From Fulvia fulva (taxonomy: Eukaryota > Ascomycota > Dothideomycetes > Mycosphaerellales > Mycosphaerellaceae), in the NCBI RefSeq assembly GCF_020509005.1, contig NC_063019.1, forward strand, positions 1,240,001-1,304,000: 64,000 nt of DNA, given 5' to 3'. Made by a program: the position numbers and the translations under genes. This document shows positions 14,647-23,600 of the stretch, piece by piece. Each line of letters starts with the position of its first letter. Positions within the stretch are counted from its first letter, which is position 1. The notes under the pieces are model-generated. The model made no database searches. It saw only the letters and a program-made list of their open reading frames with translations, and had not been told where the DNA came from.

Positions 14647-15208
14647 GGTGGTCTGATGCTTTTGTGAGGCTACGTGATGGGAAGAGATGGATGAAGGATG
14701 AGGGGCGAGTGAGCACACAGAGGAATTTTGCACACCCCTGTGCGGGAGAATCTCGGGTGCTGGCGGCTTTCACATGCTGATCTAGAAGCAAACAGAACGA
14801 GCCTGCCACTATACAGCTAACCATCGCGCCATACCCCTCGCTCAAATCGCAGGTGTCTTAGACCGCCAGAGTACCTCACGGTCGCGTTGCCTACGCCATG
14901 GTTCTATAGCACCAAGCGCTTCCAGCAGCCGCGGTGCTATCGCTTTCCGCCATTCTTCTAGTTGTTCTGTCCCTCGGCTCGAGCCTCTTGATCACGCTCG
15001 AACGCATCACCGTCGAAGAACTCGTCCACCACCGCGTCAGATTCCTGCGTGGCAGGCTCCTCTGGGTTGACCTCCTCGCCGTGGGGCTCAGGAGTGTTGG
15101 TCTGTCGAATGGCTGAGAGACGAGCCTGTGAGGCATTAGCGCATGTCAATACCTTTTACACCATTCTACACGTACCTGCTGATCCTCCATAGTGTAAACA
15201 CCTGGGTA

Positions 15209-15239
15209 CAGTCCTGGGCATAGTTTTTTACAACCCCTG
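15209..15239 (+). repeat. Left terminal inverted repeat of the Tc1-type element
   Basis: Begins CAGTCCTGGGCATAGT and pairs with the complement of 16421-16451 across about 25-30 positions, with mismatches concentrated in the T-rich inner half. Confidence 0.65.
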
Positions 15240-15289
15240 TTCTTCCGCCTTTCCTCATTAGGAAGGATGTATCCACTGCTTGGCGTAGC

Positions 15290-16318
15290 TCACCACCTGG
15301 TGTGTCCTCCATTGTTGGCTATTACTGCCTCGCAGCGTTCTCGCATCCTCTTGCATATACGTTGTATGTCCTCAGGTGTGAGCTTGGCCCATTCAATCTT
15401 TATAGCAGCTATTACCTCATCTCGTGTTGTAGGAAAATGAGCACCTACCCTATGCTTAAGAAGAGCCCATAGATTCTCAATAGGGTTGAGATCTGGTGAA
15501 TTGGCTGGCCATTCCATAAGGTGTAGGCCCTTCTCCTTAAATAGACTCACCGTTGCCTTCGCCTTGTGGATTGAGGCGTTGTCTTGCATAACAATGCAGT
15601 CCTGCGAGCCTGTTGACACTCGCTGCTTCTCAATTGCCGTGTGAATAAGAGGGACAATCTGGCTACGATACACCTCACCGTCGACAGAGCCCTTCTCGAA
15701 TATATAGACTTCCATAGGTCCATCTGCAGAGATACAGCCCTATATCATACAGGCTGAGAACTTGCGGAAGCGTGCTGTAAGACAGTATTCGTAATAAGCC
15801 TCATCTGCCCTGCGTGTCACATAGACCTGTCCGAATATTCCACACCTGAATGAAGCTTCATCTGTCCAAAGGACCTGAGCCTACTGTTCCACTGTCCATT
15901 TAATATGAGCCCTTGCCCATCGAAGCCGTGCCTCCTTGTGTTTCTCAGTCAACAACGGCTTACGTGTTGCGACATATCGTGAGAAGCCCTCCTTCTCAAA
16001 CGCAGCTCTTACTGTCCGGACGTCGCTGAAGATGCCCTCTATCGCGGCAATCTGTTCGTATCGCAGGCGGCGGCTGTTGGCATCAGTGGTGGCTCGATAG
16101 ACAAGTCGCTGACGCTTGGAGGTGTTGATTACAGGTGGTGGGCCTCTCTTCTTCGGTGTGGAAGGTGGCACTCTTTCAAGCCGTGAGATTACTGAAGAGA
16201 CAGAGCCTTTGTTAGTGTGAAGGGCGTCTGCAATCTGCTGCAGCGGCCAGTGGGCGTGTTTGTGAAGAGACCACATCTCGCCCTTCTCGAATTCGGTAAA
16301 GACGCGTCCCTTCGGCAT
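15290..16318 (-). pseudogene. Tc1-family DD34E transposase, inactivated
   Basis: The frame starts with the ATG at 16318 (MPKGRVFTEFEKGEMWSLHK). An N-terminal helix-turn-helix region (QQIADALHTNKGSVSSVI) is followed by the basic KKRGPPP linker. The catalytic triad is visible: LWTDEASF (D1), MQDNASIHKA (D2) and NSPDLNPIENLW (E), with 34 residues between D2 and E. In-frame stops lie at 15881-15883 and 15740-15742. Both replace a Trp expected in the family (before AQVLWTDE, and in MI-GCIS), so both are TGG to TAG, the change expected from RIP acting on CpA of the other strand. The ends of the frame are otherwise intact, pointing to one mild round of mutation. Confidence 0.82.
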
Positions 16319-16420
16319 GGTGGCGATAGATAGCGCGTGTGTGAGTGTGTGGATAATGAGATTGAAGGTAGCAACACCTTCTGAGATGGACATGGATAGC
16401 CGGAAGGGGTTAGCGTAAAT

Positions 16421-16451
16421 ATAGGGTTTGTAAACACTATGACCAGGACTG
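16421..16451 (-). repeat. Right terminal inverted repeat of the Tc1-type element
   Basis: Read on the minus strand it begins CAGTCCTGGTCATAGTG and mirrors the left end at 15209. The host exon continues at 16452. Confidence 0.65.
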
Positions 16452-17241
16452 CGCTCGAGTCTCCGCGCCAGTTCACGATGGCCTGGATCCGAGCATCCAC
16501 GCTGCGAGTGCGGCGAGCATGATAGTGAAGCTCCTGGCGCTTCGGGTATGGCGGCGGAGGGGCGGGGCGGAATGCGCGCAGATCACCCTTGAGGAAGAGG
16601 TGAGTCTGATATTCGCTGATAGTATTGGTCCGATGTCCCGCGATCTGGCGCGCGCCAGGACCGGCATAGACCGTGGTATGCTGTCGGATATGGTCCTGGG
16701 TCAGTGGGAGCGGGAACTCGACCTCGTTGCTCGGGCCCCGGTACTTCTTGGCAGCTTCGAGCGCTTTCGCTACGGGTGTCGCAGCCTTGTCAGCCATGTT
16801 GTCGGGCGATGGCGTTCTGCGGGGAGTGTTGTTCTGTGTGTGTAGGCGACCGGCGTATAGACATTTGTGTGCTCATGAATTATAGAATTCTGGTGGGGTT
16901 GCGGAAAGGCGGCAAAAGCACGCTAGCAGGGGAAACGCCGCACGGGCCATGTCGGTGAAGTGAAAGTGGTCTTGTGAAGTAGAGGGGGAAGCACCCAATA
17001 TAGTCAAGGTGAGAGCAAAGAGGTTATAAGATTGCAAGATGCTTGCTGTATCGTTTGCTGCACGAAGCGATAGCATGCATGGAAAGATCAAGCGCAGAGA
17101 TGAATCTACGGCTGAGGGATTGGAGAGGGAGCTGGCGATGTCGACCACATTCGCTCCTGCCGAAGCGCGTCGCGCCGTCTCGAGAATGTAGCACTATGAT
17201 GAGAGCGGTGCTACCCTATTGTAGGTCTACAGGGGCGAGAT

Positions 17242-18003
17242 TCACAGCTCCTCCATCATGTCTTCGTCAACAGCATCCTCCACAGCCTGCTCAGCATCAA
17301 CGGCATCAGCATCTTTGACCTCGACAACTTCTGCCTCGCTGACTCTACCAATAGCCTCAATCTCCTCAACAGCGCCGTCAAAGTCAAAGAGTCCGTCCAT
17401 CAGCGCATCAGACTCTGTAGTGGCTGGCTCCTGTGCATCGACCGCAGCACCCTCGTGCAAAAGAGGCAGCTCGGGCTGAGTTGCACGCTCGGCGAGAGCC
17501 CTGTGTGCCTAGCAAACTATTAGCATATCGTGTCTCAAATACAATTTACCGAAACATACTCGAAGGTTCTCCTCAGTGTAGTGTGCTGGCCACAGGTCCT
17601 TGGCCGGCAAAGGCGTCAAGCCTTCCAAGGCTGGAAGCGAGAGTGTACTCCTGGCGTCACCACCAAATCCGACAATGAGCGCGAAACGGGCATCCGCAGT
17701 TCGAGCACGACGGGCATTAGCCCAGAGTGCAGCACGCTCTTCCTGTGTGGGCTGGAACGTGGCCTTGACGAATGGTGAGCGTCCGGCCTTGAGAAATTCG
17801 TCGTGTTGAGACTGACTGGTGCTTGGCCTGGATCGAAGAGGTGGGAGAGAGTACTCGGTCAGTGCAAATGTGCTGTATCTGCTGATGCGGTCGCGAGTAA
17901 GTGGTAGTGGTGCGTAGTCGGGTTGCCGTCTCCGCTCCAGGTTGCGGCGATGGTCGGCAGCCTTCAAGGCTGTCTCGACGGTAGGTCCACGCCGATCCGG
18001 CAT
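17242..18003 (-). CDS. Hypothetical protein, intact tandem paralogue
   Basis: Exons 17560-18003 and 17242-17508 give 236 aa. The 51-nt intron has donor GTATGT, a GCTAAT branch site and acceptor TGCTAG. The start at 18003 (MPDRRGPTVETALKAADHRR) is chosen because it aligns with the start of the disrupted neighbour (MADKAATPVAKALEAAKKY); the open frame extends 56 residues further upstream. Conserved blocks shared by the pair: PLPLTRDRISRYSTF, the region before ARRARTADARFALIVGFGGD, the block ending YTEENLR, and EPATTESDALMDGLF. The C-terminus is strongly acidic. No known domain, signal peptide or membrane helix is seen. Confidence 0.7.
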
Positions 18004-18548
18004 CTTTGTGTATAAGCGGTGGTAGCGTGTCATGTTGGTCCTGTGAAGAAGAATTTGTAGTTGTGGCGGGATCACAGGCTCTCTCCCGGAAGACGAGGCG
18101 CTAGCAGGGATCATGAGACAGAGATTGTGTGAGTGAAAGGTGAAGCGTGGCTCAATGGAGCTCTTTGGCACTACTTAGATTCATCTACGTCTGGAACTGT
18201 ACTAAGTTACCTCGAAAGTTGCAGAAGACGGCATATGATGCTCAGCATGTGACATCGCCGAGACCACGAATGCATGCTGCATTGCTGTGGGCTTCGTCAG
18301 GCCACAAGTTTGCTGAAGGAAGGAGAAGGCGTTGGAAGGTCGTGAGCCCTGATACGAGTTTGCTTGCCAGGCGATGCGTGAACACTGCAAGACTTAGTGA
18401 TGGTATGGGTACTTCTAGCACAACCCATACTTCCTCTGCCGCATCCCACATACCCCGTCAGCTGTCCACAAATATCCAAAGCGACATTTTTAAACAATCA
18501 CGAGCTACCTTCAAATCTTCAGACCCAAACAGACGCAGCATACTCGCC

Positions 18549-18785
18549 ATGTCAAACAACCGGAACATCGAAGACAAAGCCTCGCCTCTGTCCGTTGAGG
18601 GCAAGCCGACTGAGTACCTCAACTCAGCAGCCAACGGTAAAGAAGAGAACATGCGAGCCTCCTCTCAACATGCCCAGAAGGCTGTCGAGGTGCAGGACAA
18701 GAACCATGCCGAAGATTGGCTAGATGCACAGCGCGTTGCCTTCGAGCTTGCAATGGGAAACAGGGACTCAACGCGAGGCAACTAA
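18549..18785 (+). CDS. Small hypothetical protein
   Basis: A frame of 78 aa starts MSNNRNIEDKASPLSVEGKP at an ATG with a good fungal context (CTCGCCATGTC). It is hydrophilic and charged, ending LAMGNRDSTRGN. The frame is open upstream to 18147, but that part looks non-coding (its antisense overlaps other frames). No family is recognised, and support is frame length and composition only. Confidence 0.3.
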   Translation: MSNNRNIEDKASPLSVEGKPTEYLNSAANGKEENMRASSQHAQKAVEVQDKNHAEDWLDAQRVAFELAMGNRDSTRGN

Positions 18786-19350
18786 ATTCTAGGCATCGAA
18801 GAGGTGTGACAGGGTGAGTACCGAGCTGTGAACACCAAAGCACGTCGACTGATCGCTTAGCAGCTCCTTGGCTCCATATAGCATGATGGCCATATTCCAC
18901 ACCTACTTTCTGTGCACATACACCTGTGGCTGGGTCAGCAGAGTGCGGGAGAATGCATGAGTTCTCGGTGAATGTATCTTCTGGCGTTCTGGGTCGTCTG
19001 CGGCGGTTGTTTTCGAGCTCAGGTTTTAACTAGTCGACCTCTCATGCTGCGCATGGAAGTTAGCTATGCAGCGGCCTGTAATGCAGCTCGAATACATGTC
19101 TGCGAAGTCGCAATTTCATGACTGCCCCAAGAGTACCCTCTTCATCTGTCTGATGCTTGTTATGGTTCCGATCCGCCTCGAAATCACCTTCTCTGCGTAG
19201 CACGACGGTCCACTACAGAGTAGTAAGACCAACGCTCGTCGCCTGCTTGCACAGGATCATCTCCGTTTTCAAGCCGGTCAGCGCACCTTAGCCTCCACGT
19301 CGCGTTGGTCCAGAAGCAGTGAAAAGCCTCCTAAGCTCTCACCCAACTTG
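18786..19350. other. Intergenic, nothing recognised
   Basis: No frame with coding character, no tRNA boxes and no clear repeat was seen in these 565 bp. Confidence 0.5.
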
Positions 19351-19877
19351 TTAATCCTCTGCCTGTCTCTTCAAATCCCTCGATGGCTCCCGCAATACAC
19401 CAGCCGCCAGTGTAACACCGTCGCTGACTAACTTTACCCGAACGCCGTCAGCCATAAGGAACCCATTGTCGAGATGAATCTCCTTGAGCGCGTCCCGCAA
19501 CTCAGGCTGGAGCGGTTGCAGCCAAGCCAGTAGGGCCGCGTATTAGTCGCACCTGAATCGAGTGAGTTTGTAGTAGGTAGTGATGGATTCGGCGCGAAGT
19601 TGTTGGCAGGCGCGTAGCAAGCCGGTGGTGTGGTCTCTCTTCTTGTCGTGGATCGAGTACTCGTGACCACTGAAGGTATATCTGTGTTCGGAATTAGCTG
19701 AAGTGACGGGGTTTGGGAGGAGTAGACAAACTCGTAGATGATATCTCGAAGTTCGCGCGGGAGAGTGAGTACAGACGCCTTGCTGTCGGCCTTCGCGCCA
19801 TCAGTCGCAGGTGGGTGGTCCATTGCCGCGCTTTTGGGTTGTGCTGACGGGTTTGTGTCGCTCTGCGATGCTGCCAT
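19351..19877 (-). pseudogene. 2EXR/F-box-like gene with a premature stop
   Basis: Exon 1 (19732-19877) starts MAASQSDTNPSAQPKS and ends in the family core LPRELRDIIYE. A 50-nt intron (19682-19731; donor GTTTGT, branch GCTAAT, acceptor CACAG) brings in YTFSGHEYSIHDKKRD and LLRACQQLRAESITTYY, the second conserved block. An in-frame TAA at 19543-19545 then ends the protein at 94 aa. The same frame stays open for another 64 codons with coding character (AALLAWLQPLQPELRDALKE) to 19351. The stop fits CAA to TAA, a CpA to TpA change. A short expressed form cannot be excluded. Confidence 0.6.
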
Positions 19878-20178
19878 GATGGCGACGAGTCTGCGAGTTG
19901 TGAGGGTAGGATTTGAAATTGCAGATCGCGAAACAGAAGAACCGGCTTTGGCCAGGAAGGCGCAAAACCTGATCACATGTTTCGTACTTGGTTATCCTTA
20001 TTCACCTGCTTAGTCGGGTGACCATATCGAAGCGACGGTAATTGCACGCCTACGATATACGGCATCTCATCGTTGTGTCAACACAGCGGCGCTGGCGTAT
20101 CCATTTCCACCTTGTACAGCTCCTTCAGTCCTGGTTTCTTTTATACACGGGTATCATGCCCAAAGTCTTCCATGACTC

Positions 20179-20780
20179 TCACGCCCTACTAACAAACGTC
20201 CCCTGCGCCCTCCCCACGCCCGGCGTCCACCTCGTCTTCCCCTCCAACAACTCCTTCGCCTGCTCCCTCATCCTCTCCCTCCTCTCCTTATTGATATTCG
20301 TATCCTTCGTACTCGAAAGGTTCTTCCCAAACTCCTCCTGCTCCTTATCACTCTTCTCCACCTCTTCCCTATTCCACTCGCTGAAATCCGTCGGCTCCTC
20401 TGGCCACACAAACGGTCTTGCCAACTCCACCGTCATGAACTTCTGCGACCTGGGTCGATGCCAGCGACGCATTGCGGGGCGGATGTCGGAAGGCCGGCCG
20501 GAGCGAACGCGTTGTTGTTTGACGTAGGAGCGCACGGAGAGGATTTCGACGGAGTAGGCGTGCCAGAGGTAGTCGCGGAGGTCGAGTTTGGAGAAGGTAA
20601 GGGGGACGCGGAACCGGGCGTTGTAGGGGTTCGTGGAGCGGTGGAAGGTTAGGGTGGCGGAGGGGCTGTAGATACATGTCAGTAGAGGGTTGGAGGGTTA
20701 CGGTAGGGATGTTCTTACAGGTAAAGCTCTTTCTCGCCGACTCTGAAGGAGGGTAGCCGTTTTGCGAGCGCCGTCGCCAT
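20179..20780 (-). CDS. MRP20: Mitochondrial large-subunit ribosomal protein uL23m
   Basis: Exons 20719-20780 and 20179-20665 give 182 aa. The 52-nt intron (GTAAGA...CTACAG) joins ATALAKRLPSFRVGEKELYL to PSATLTFHRSTNPYNARFRV. The L23 core is visible as FSKLDLRDYLWHAYSVEILS followed by SVRSYVKQQR, where RDYL and the YxV(K)xxxV pattern correspond to the L23 fold at the peptide-exit tunnel. The C-terminal part (EEPTDFSEWNREEVEKSDKE) is the charged extension common to fungal mitochondrial L23. The N-terminus is basic, consistent with import. It is divergent from the DUF202 gene, with 272 bp between starts. Confidence 0.85.
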
Positions 20781-21052
20781 TGTGGATGTGTGTTGATGTG
20801 TGTAACCAGGCCGGAATATTGATCGCGCGGGTGGAGAAGATCTGTACAATGTTGGATCCTCTAGGCGGTCGATGAGAAAGTGTGCAACAGATGTAGTCGC
20901 AACGAGATATCCAATGCATCGAAGTCAAAGTCGTCCGCGACTGCCATCGGAGGAGAAGCGGAAGCGGCCGCCGACTCCGCCCATTCACCTCACATCTCAG
21001 GCCATCTTCCCCAGTCTCTCCTCTCGCCACCCCGACATCGAATCATGTAAAG

Positions 21053-21680
21053 ATGGCGGATCCAAGATCCTCACTGGAGTCCTACCGCTCCTCCATAGCA
21101 ACAATAAGCAGCGATGATCAACGCTTGATGCACGAACCCTACAATCCCCTTCACAACGTCTTCGGCAGCAAACCAGTCTTGGTGCACCAGTAAGTCTTCC
21201 AATACTCACACACGCTACGAGCAATATGTCAAATACTAACATAATGCCAGAAGAAACTCCCTCCACACCAACGCCTTCTCCCAATGGCCCCTGACAGGCC
21301 CCCTCCTCTTCGACAACAACAACTCCGACGCTAGGGATCACTGCGCAGCCGAGCGAACATTTCTCTCCTGGCTCCGCCTAGCAATCTACATGGCCATAGT
21401 CTCCATAGCCATCCTCATCTCCTTCCACTTGAAGCACCAACCCACAGCTCTAGAACGGCGCGTGGCCCTCCCCTTTGGCATAATTTTCTGGCTGCTGGCG
21501 TTGGCCTGTCTCCTCAGTGGGTTGAGCAACTACATCAAAACGGTGAACCGCTATTCGCGACGACAGGCGCTGGTGCAGTCAGGGTGGGGCACGCAGGTGG
21601 TGTTCACGGTGGTGGCGACGGCGATTGTGGCGGCTTGTGTTTTGTTGTTGAGTACGCAGGGGGAGAGCCGGAGGAGGTGA
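21053..21680 (+). CDS. DUF202 family membrane protein
   Basis: Exons 21053-21189 and 21251-21680 give 188 aa. The 61-nt intron (GTAAGT...TGCCAG) contains a CTAAC branch site. The hydrophilic N-terminus (MADPRSSLESYRSS...) leads to the DUF202 signature CAAERTFLSWLRLAIYMA, then three transmembrane segments: AIYMAIVSIAILISF, FGIIFWLLALACLLSGL and VVFTVVATAIVAACVLLL. DUF202 proteins stand alone or form the membrane part of VTC polyphosphate polymerases; the stand-alone form has no firm function. It is likely a vacuolar or endomembrane protein. Confidence 0.83.
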
Positions 21681-21709
21681 TGGTGCTAGGGGAGGGGAGA
21701 TATATGATT

Positions 21710-22152
21710 TCATGACCGTTTATGATTGATGAGCCATGTATTTGAAATGCGTTTCAGCCACCAGACTGTCAACCTGGCCAAGTCCTTAAGGGGCAGTTGG
21801 TCGAGATCTGTTTCCTCGGTCACAATGGGCCCTTCGCATCGCATCTCAGCAAGTGGTACCGTGATATTCGATGACCCAACGTCGGCATACAGTCTAGGAA
21901 CTCTGATTCCGAGACACCAGCCGATCCAATTCACTTTGAAAGCCAGCTTACCTCCGACGCAGTCGCCAGCGATCTCCCACTCTCCACATGCGTTCATAAG
22001 CAGGACTCTGCGCTTCTGAGATGGCTGCGTGATGCAAGGTATGCCTTGTGGCTCATCCTGCAGCTGATAATCACTGATATTTCCGTCGCAGAGGTCCCAT
22101 TTAATCCAGCTCTCCTAGCACTCGTCTGGATCGTCGAGCTCCGCGTCTCCCT
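21710..22152 (-). pseudogene. Hypothetical protein remnant downstream of RPA2
   Basis: One minus-strand frame has coding character over about 145 codons (WIKWDLCDGNISDYQLQDEP, KLAFKVNWIGWCLGIRVPR, LDQLPLKDLARLTVWWLKR) and stops at 21710. Upstream the same frame contains a TAG before ESWIKWDL, and no good start codon or exon was found, so it is a fragment or has an undetected 5' exon. No family is recognised. Confidence 0.35.
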
Positions 22153-22331
22153 CATTTGTCTACACGGCGGTCAGCAAAGGCCTGACAATAGAGGCAGGGT
22201 GACGATGCTTTCCGTCCAAAGCACGTTGCATCGCTCCAAGACGTCTCCCTGCCACGAAGTCCACGAAATCAGGGCGGGACGTACCTCCGGTTCTGGTGTT
22301 GGCAGCCCAGAGTCAACCTTCTCTCGCTCGT

Positions 22332-23261
22332 CTAAAGGTCCAGCAGCGCCCAAGTGTGGTCGTCCACTGTAGTGTATACCTTCCCGAGCCCCATCAGTTC
22401 GTCTCCCGCCTTCAAGACTTCGGTCATTTCCATCCCCGTCCGGGTCGCGATGTCCTGCGCATGGAGACCTTCGTTCGTCTGAGGCGACGTCTTCAGACAT
22501 TGGTATACTCTCCGCGCAACGGGAGTTATGCCAGCAAGACCGGAGTCTCCACCATTTGTCATCTGTTGCTGTGCGCCGTAGCCGTTCTGCTGTGCTGCTG
22601 CTGCTGCTCCTCCGTTTGCCTGCAGTGCTTCAAGTGGACCCTTGGTGAAGTGAAGGTGGACTGCTGTTGCCTCAAGAAGATGATAGCTGATCTCGTTGTA
22701 ATCTTGTACCGGGCGAATAATGTTGGCGCCAACGTGGCGCTTGTTGTTGAAGGCCTTGAGACGTCCCCAGACACGGGCGTAACCTTGCTCTTCTGGCTTC
22801 GGCTTTTGGTTGCGCGGGTCGTCCGGGTTCTCGATCGCTTCGGCGTCGATCCAGAGCTTGACTTCGATTGTGCCTGCAGTGATCATTAGCCATTGCTCTT
22901 GCCTCTTCTTCAAGCATCCATACCAGTCCCATCATCCAGCTTATAGGTGACGTTCGTAGTCTGTGTGCTGATGTTCCGTATTTGTCCCACGAATGTCACT
23001 TGTGTGCACTCGCTCTCATCAATCACAAAATGGTCTGCGCCTGGATGTGGGTGGTGGGCGTCGATGAGCTGCTTGATGGTCACGGGTCGCAAAGTGTCCT
23101 TGCCGTATGAGTTCTTCTTGGTGGCTGAGCCTTCACCTTGACTTCCGGGCATGAAGCCACCGCCATTCGCTCCTCCCTGCGCACCATACGATGTGGTGGA
23201 GTAGCCGTAGTCTATAGATATCAGCAAGAATCATCTGGCGTACAATGCAGCACCTACCCAT
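22332..23261 (-). CDS. RFA2: Replication protein A 32 kDa subunit
   Basis: Exons 23258-23261, 22924-23211 and 22332-22873 give 277 aa. The first exon is only four bases, ATGG; the 46-nt intron (GTAGGT...TATAG) joins it to make MDYGYSTTSYGAQGG. The second intron (50 nt) joins YKLDDGTG to TIEVKLWIDAE. A Gly/Ser-rich N-terminus with phosphorylatable residues precedes the OB fold (TLRPVTIKQLIDA, VTFVGQIRNIS, RVWGRLKAFNNKRHV), then a linker and the RPA_C winged helix (ITPVARRVYQCLKTS... GKVYTTVDDHTWALL). RPA2 is the middle subunit of the ssDNA-binding heterotrimer in replication and repair. A cell-cycle box lies upstream (see 23415-23433). Confidence 0.93.
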
Positions 23262-23414
23262 GTCGCTAGTACCTGGCGTTTGTGTTGGCGGAGAGGTTTA
23301 CTGTGGTCGCGATGAAGATTACGATTATCGAGTAGCCGGGGTGATGGAAGAGATGGGATTGATCAAACAATGCAACGAGGTCCAGAAGGTATTTTGTTCC
23401 AATGATGCAGCCTC

Positions 23415-23433
23415 TTTCGCGTCGCGAACGCGT
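23415..23433 (-). promoter_or_regulatory. MCB/E2F-like element in the RPA2-DBP10 divergent promoter
   Basis: ACGCGT (23428-23433) is the MluI cell-cycle box bound by MBF, and it sits beside TTTCGCG (23415-23421), an E2F-like core, about 155-170 bp upstream of the RPA2 start. In yeasts the RPA genes are MBF targets, so the position suits G1/S control. It is also about 170 bp upstream of DBP10. Confidence 0.45.
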
Positions 23434-23600
23434 AGAGTGGTTTGTGTCTTGCCCCGCCAGAGATCTGCTGCAGGGATCCAATTAGAATTTAACCTGAGCG
23501 AAGAACTCTAAAAAGCTTTGGGTCTCCAGGAAAAGTGCTTCGGCGCATGTGAAACTTGCTTCTCTCCCATATCGCCCATAGCGGCGTCTACAGCACCAAA

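Larger units (their letters stand above)
15209..16451 (-). mobile_element. Tc1/mariner-type DNA transposon, 1,243 bp
   Basis: The ends are imperfect inverted repeats starting CAGTCCTGG(G/T)CATAGT followed by a T-rich TTTACAA block, as in Tc1 elements that begin CAGT. The left end is preceded by TA (15207-15208), the expected target dinucleotide; the right flank has CG where TA is expected, so one target-site copy is mutated or the end is off by a few bases. It carries one transposase frame on the minus strand, broken by two stops. It sits in exon 1 of a hypothetical gene transcribed in the same direction. Confidence 0.8.
14958..16797 (-). pseudogene. Hypothetical gene split by a Tc1-type transposon
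   Basis: This is a paralogue of the intact gene at 17242-18003. Its first exon runs from the ATG at 16797 to 16452 (start MADKAATPVAKALEAAKKY; then PLPLTQDHIRQHTTVYAG, RRTRSVDARIQAIVNWRGD). It is interrupted by the element at 15209-16451 and resumes at 15208-15176 with LYPGVYTMEDQQ, matching LWPAHYTEENLR in the paralogue. A 50-nt intron (15126-15175, GTACGT...CACAG) leads to the last exon 15125-14958 (ARLSAIRQTNTPEPHG... EPATQESDAVVDEFFDGD). The splice phase matches the paralogue, so the gene was intact before insertion. About a dozen residues seen in the paralogue between GGDARSTL and KDLWP are not matched here. Function is unknown. Confidence 0.75.

Noticed and set aside
19434..19545. Alternative last intron (GTGCGA to CTCCAG) removing the TAA in the 2EXR-like gene
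   Set aside because: It has a good CTAATAC branch site but leads into a frame with non-family residues, while the unspliced frame after the TAA retains coding character.
22046..22372. Plus-strand frame downstream of RPA2
   Set aside because: Overlaps the RPA2 3' region and the minus-strand remnant; no motif or start context.
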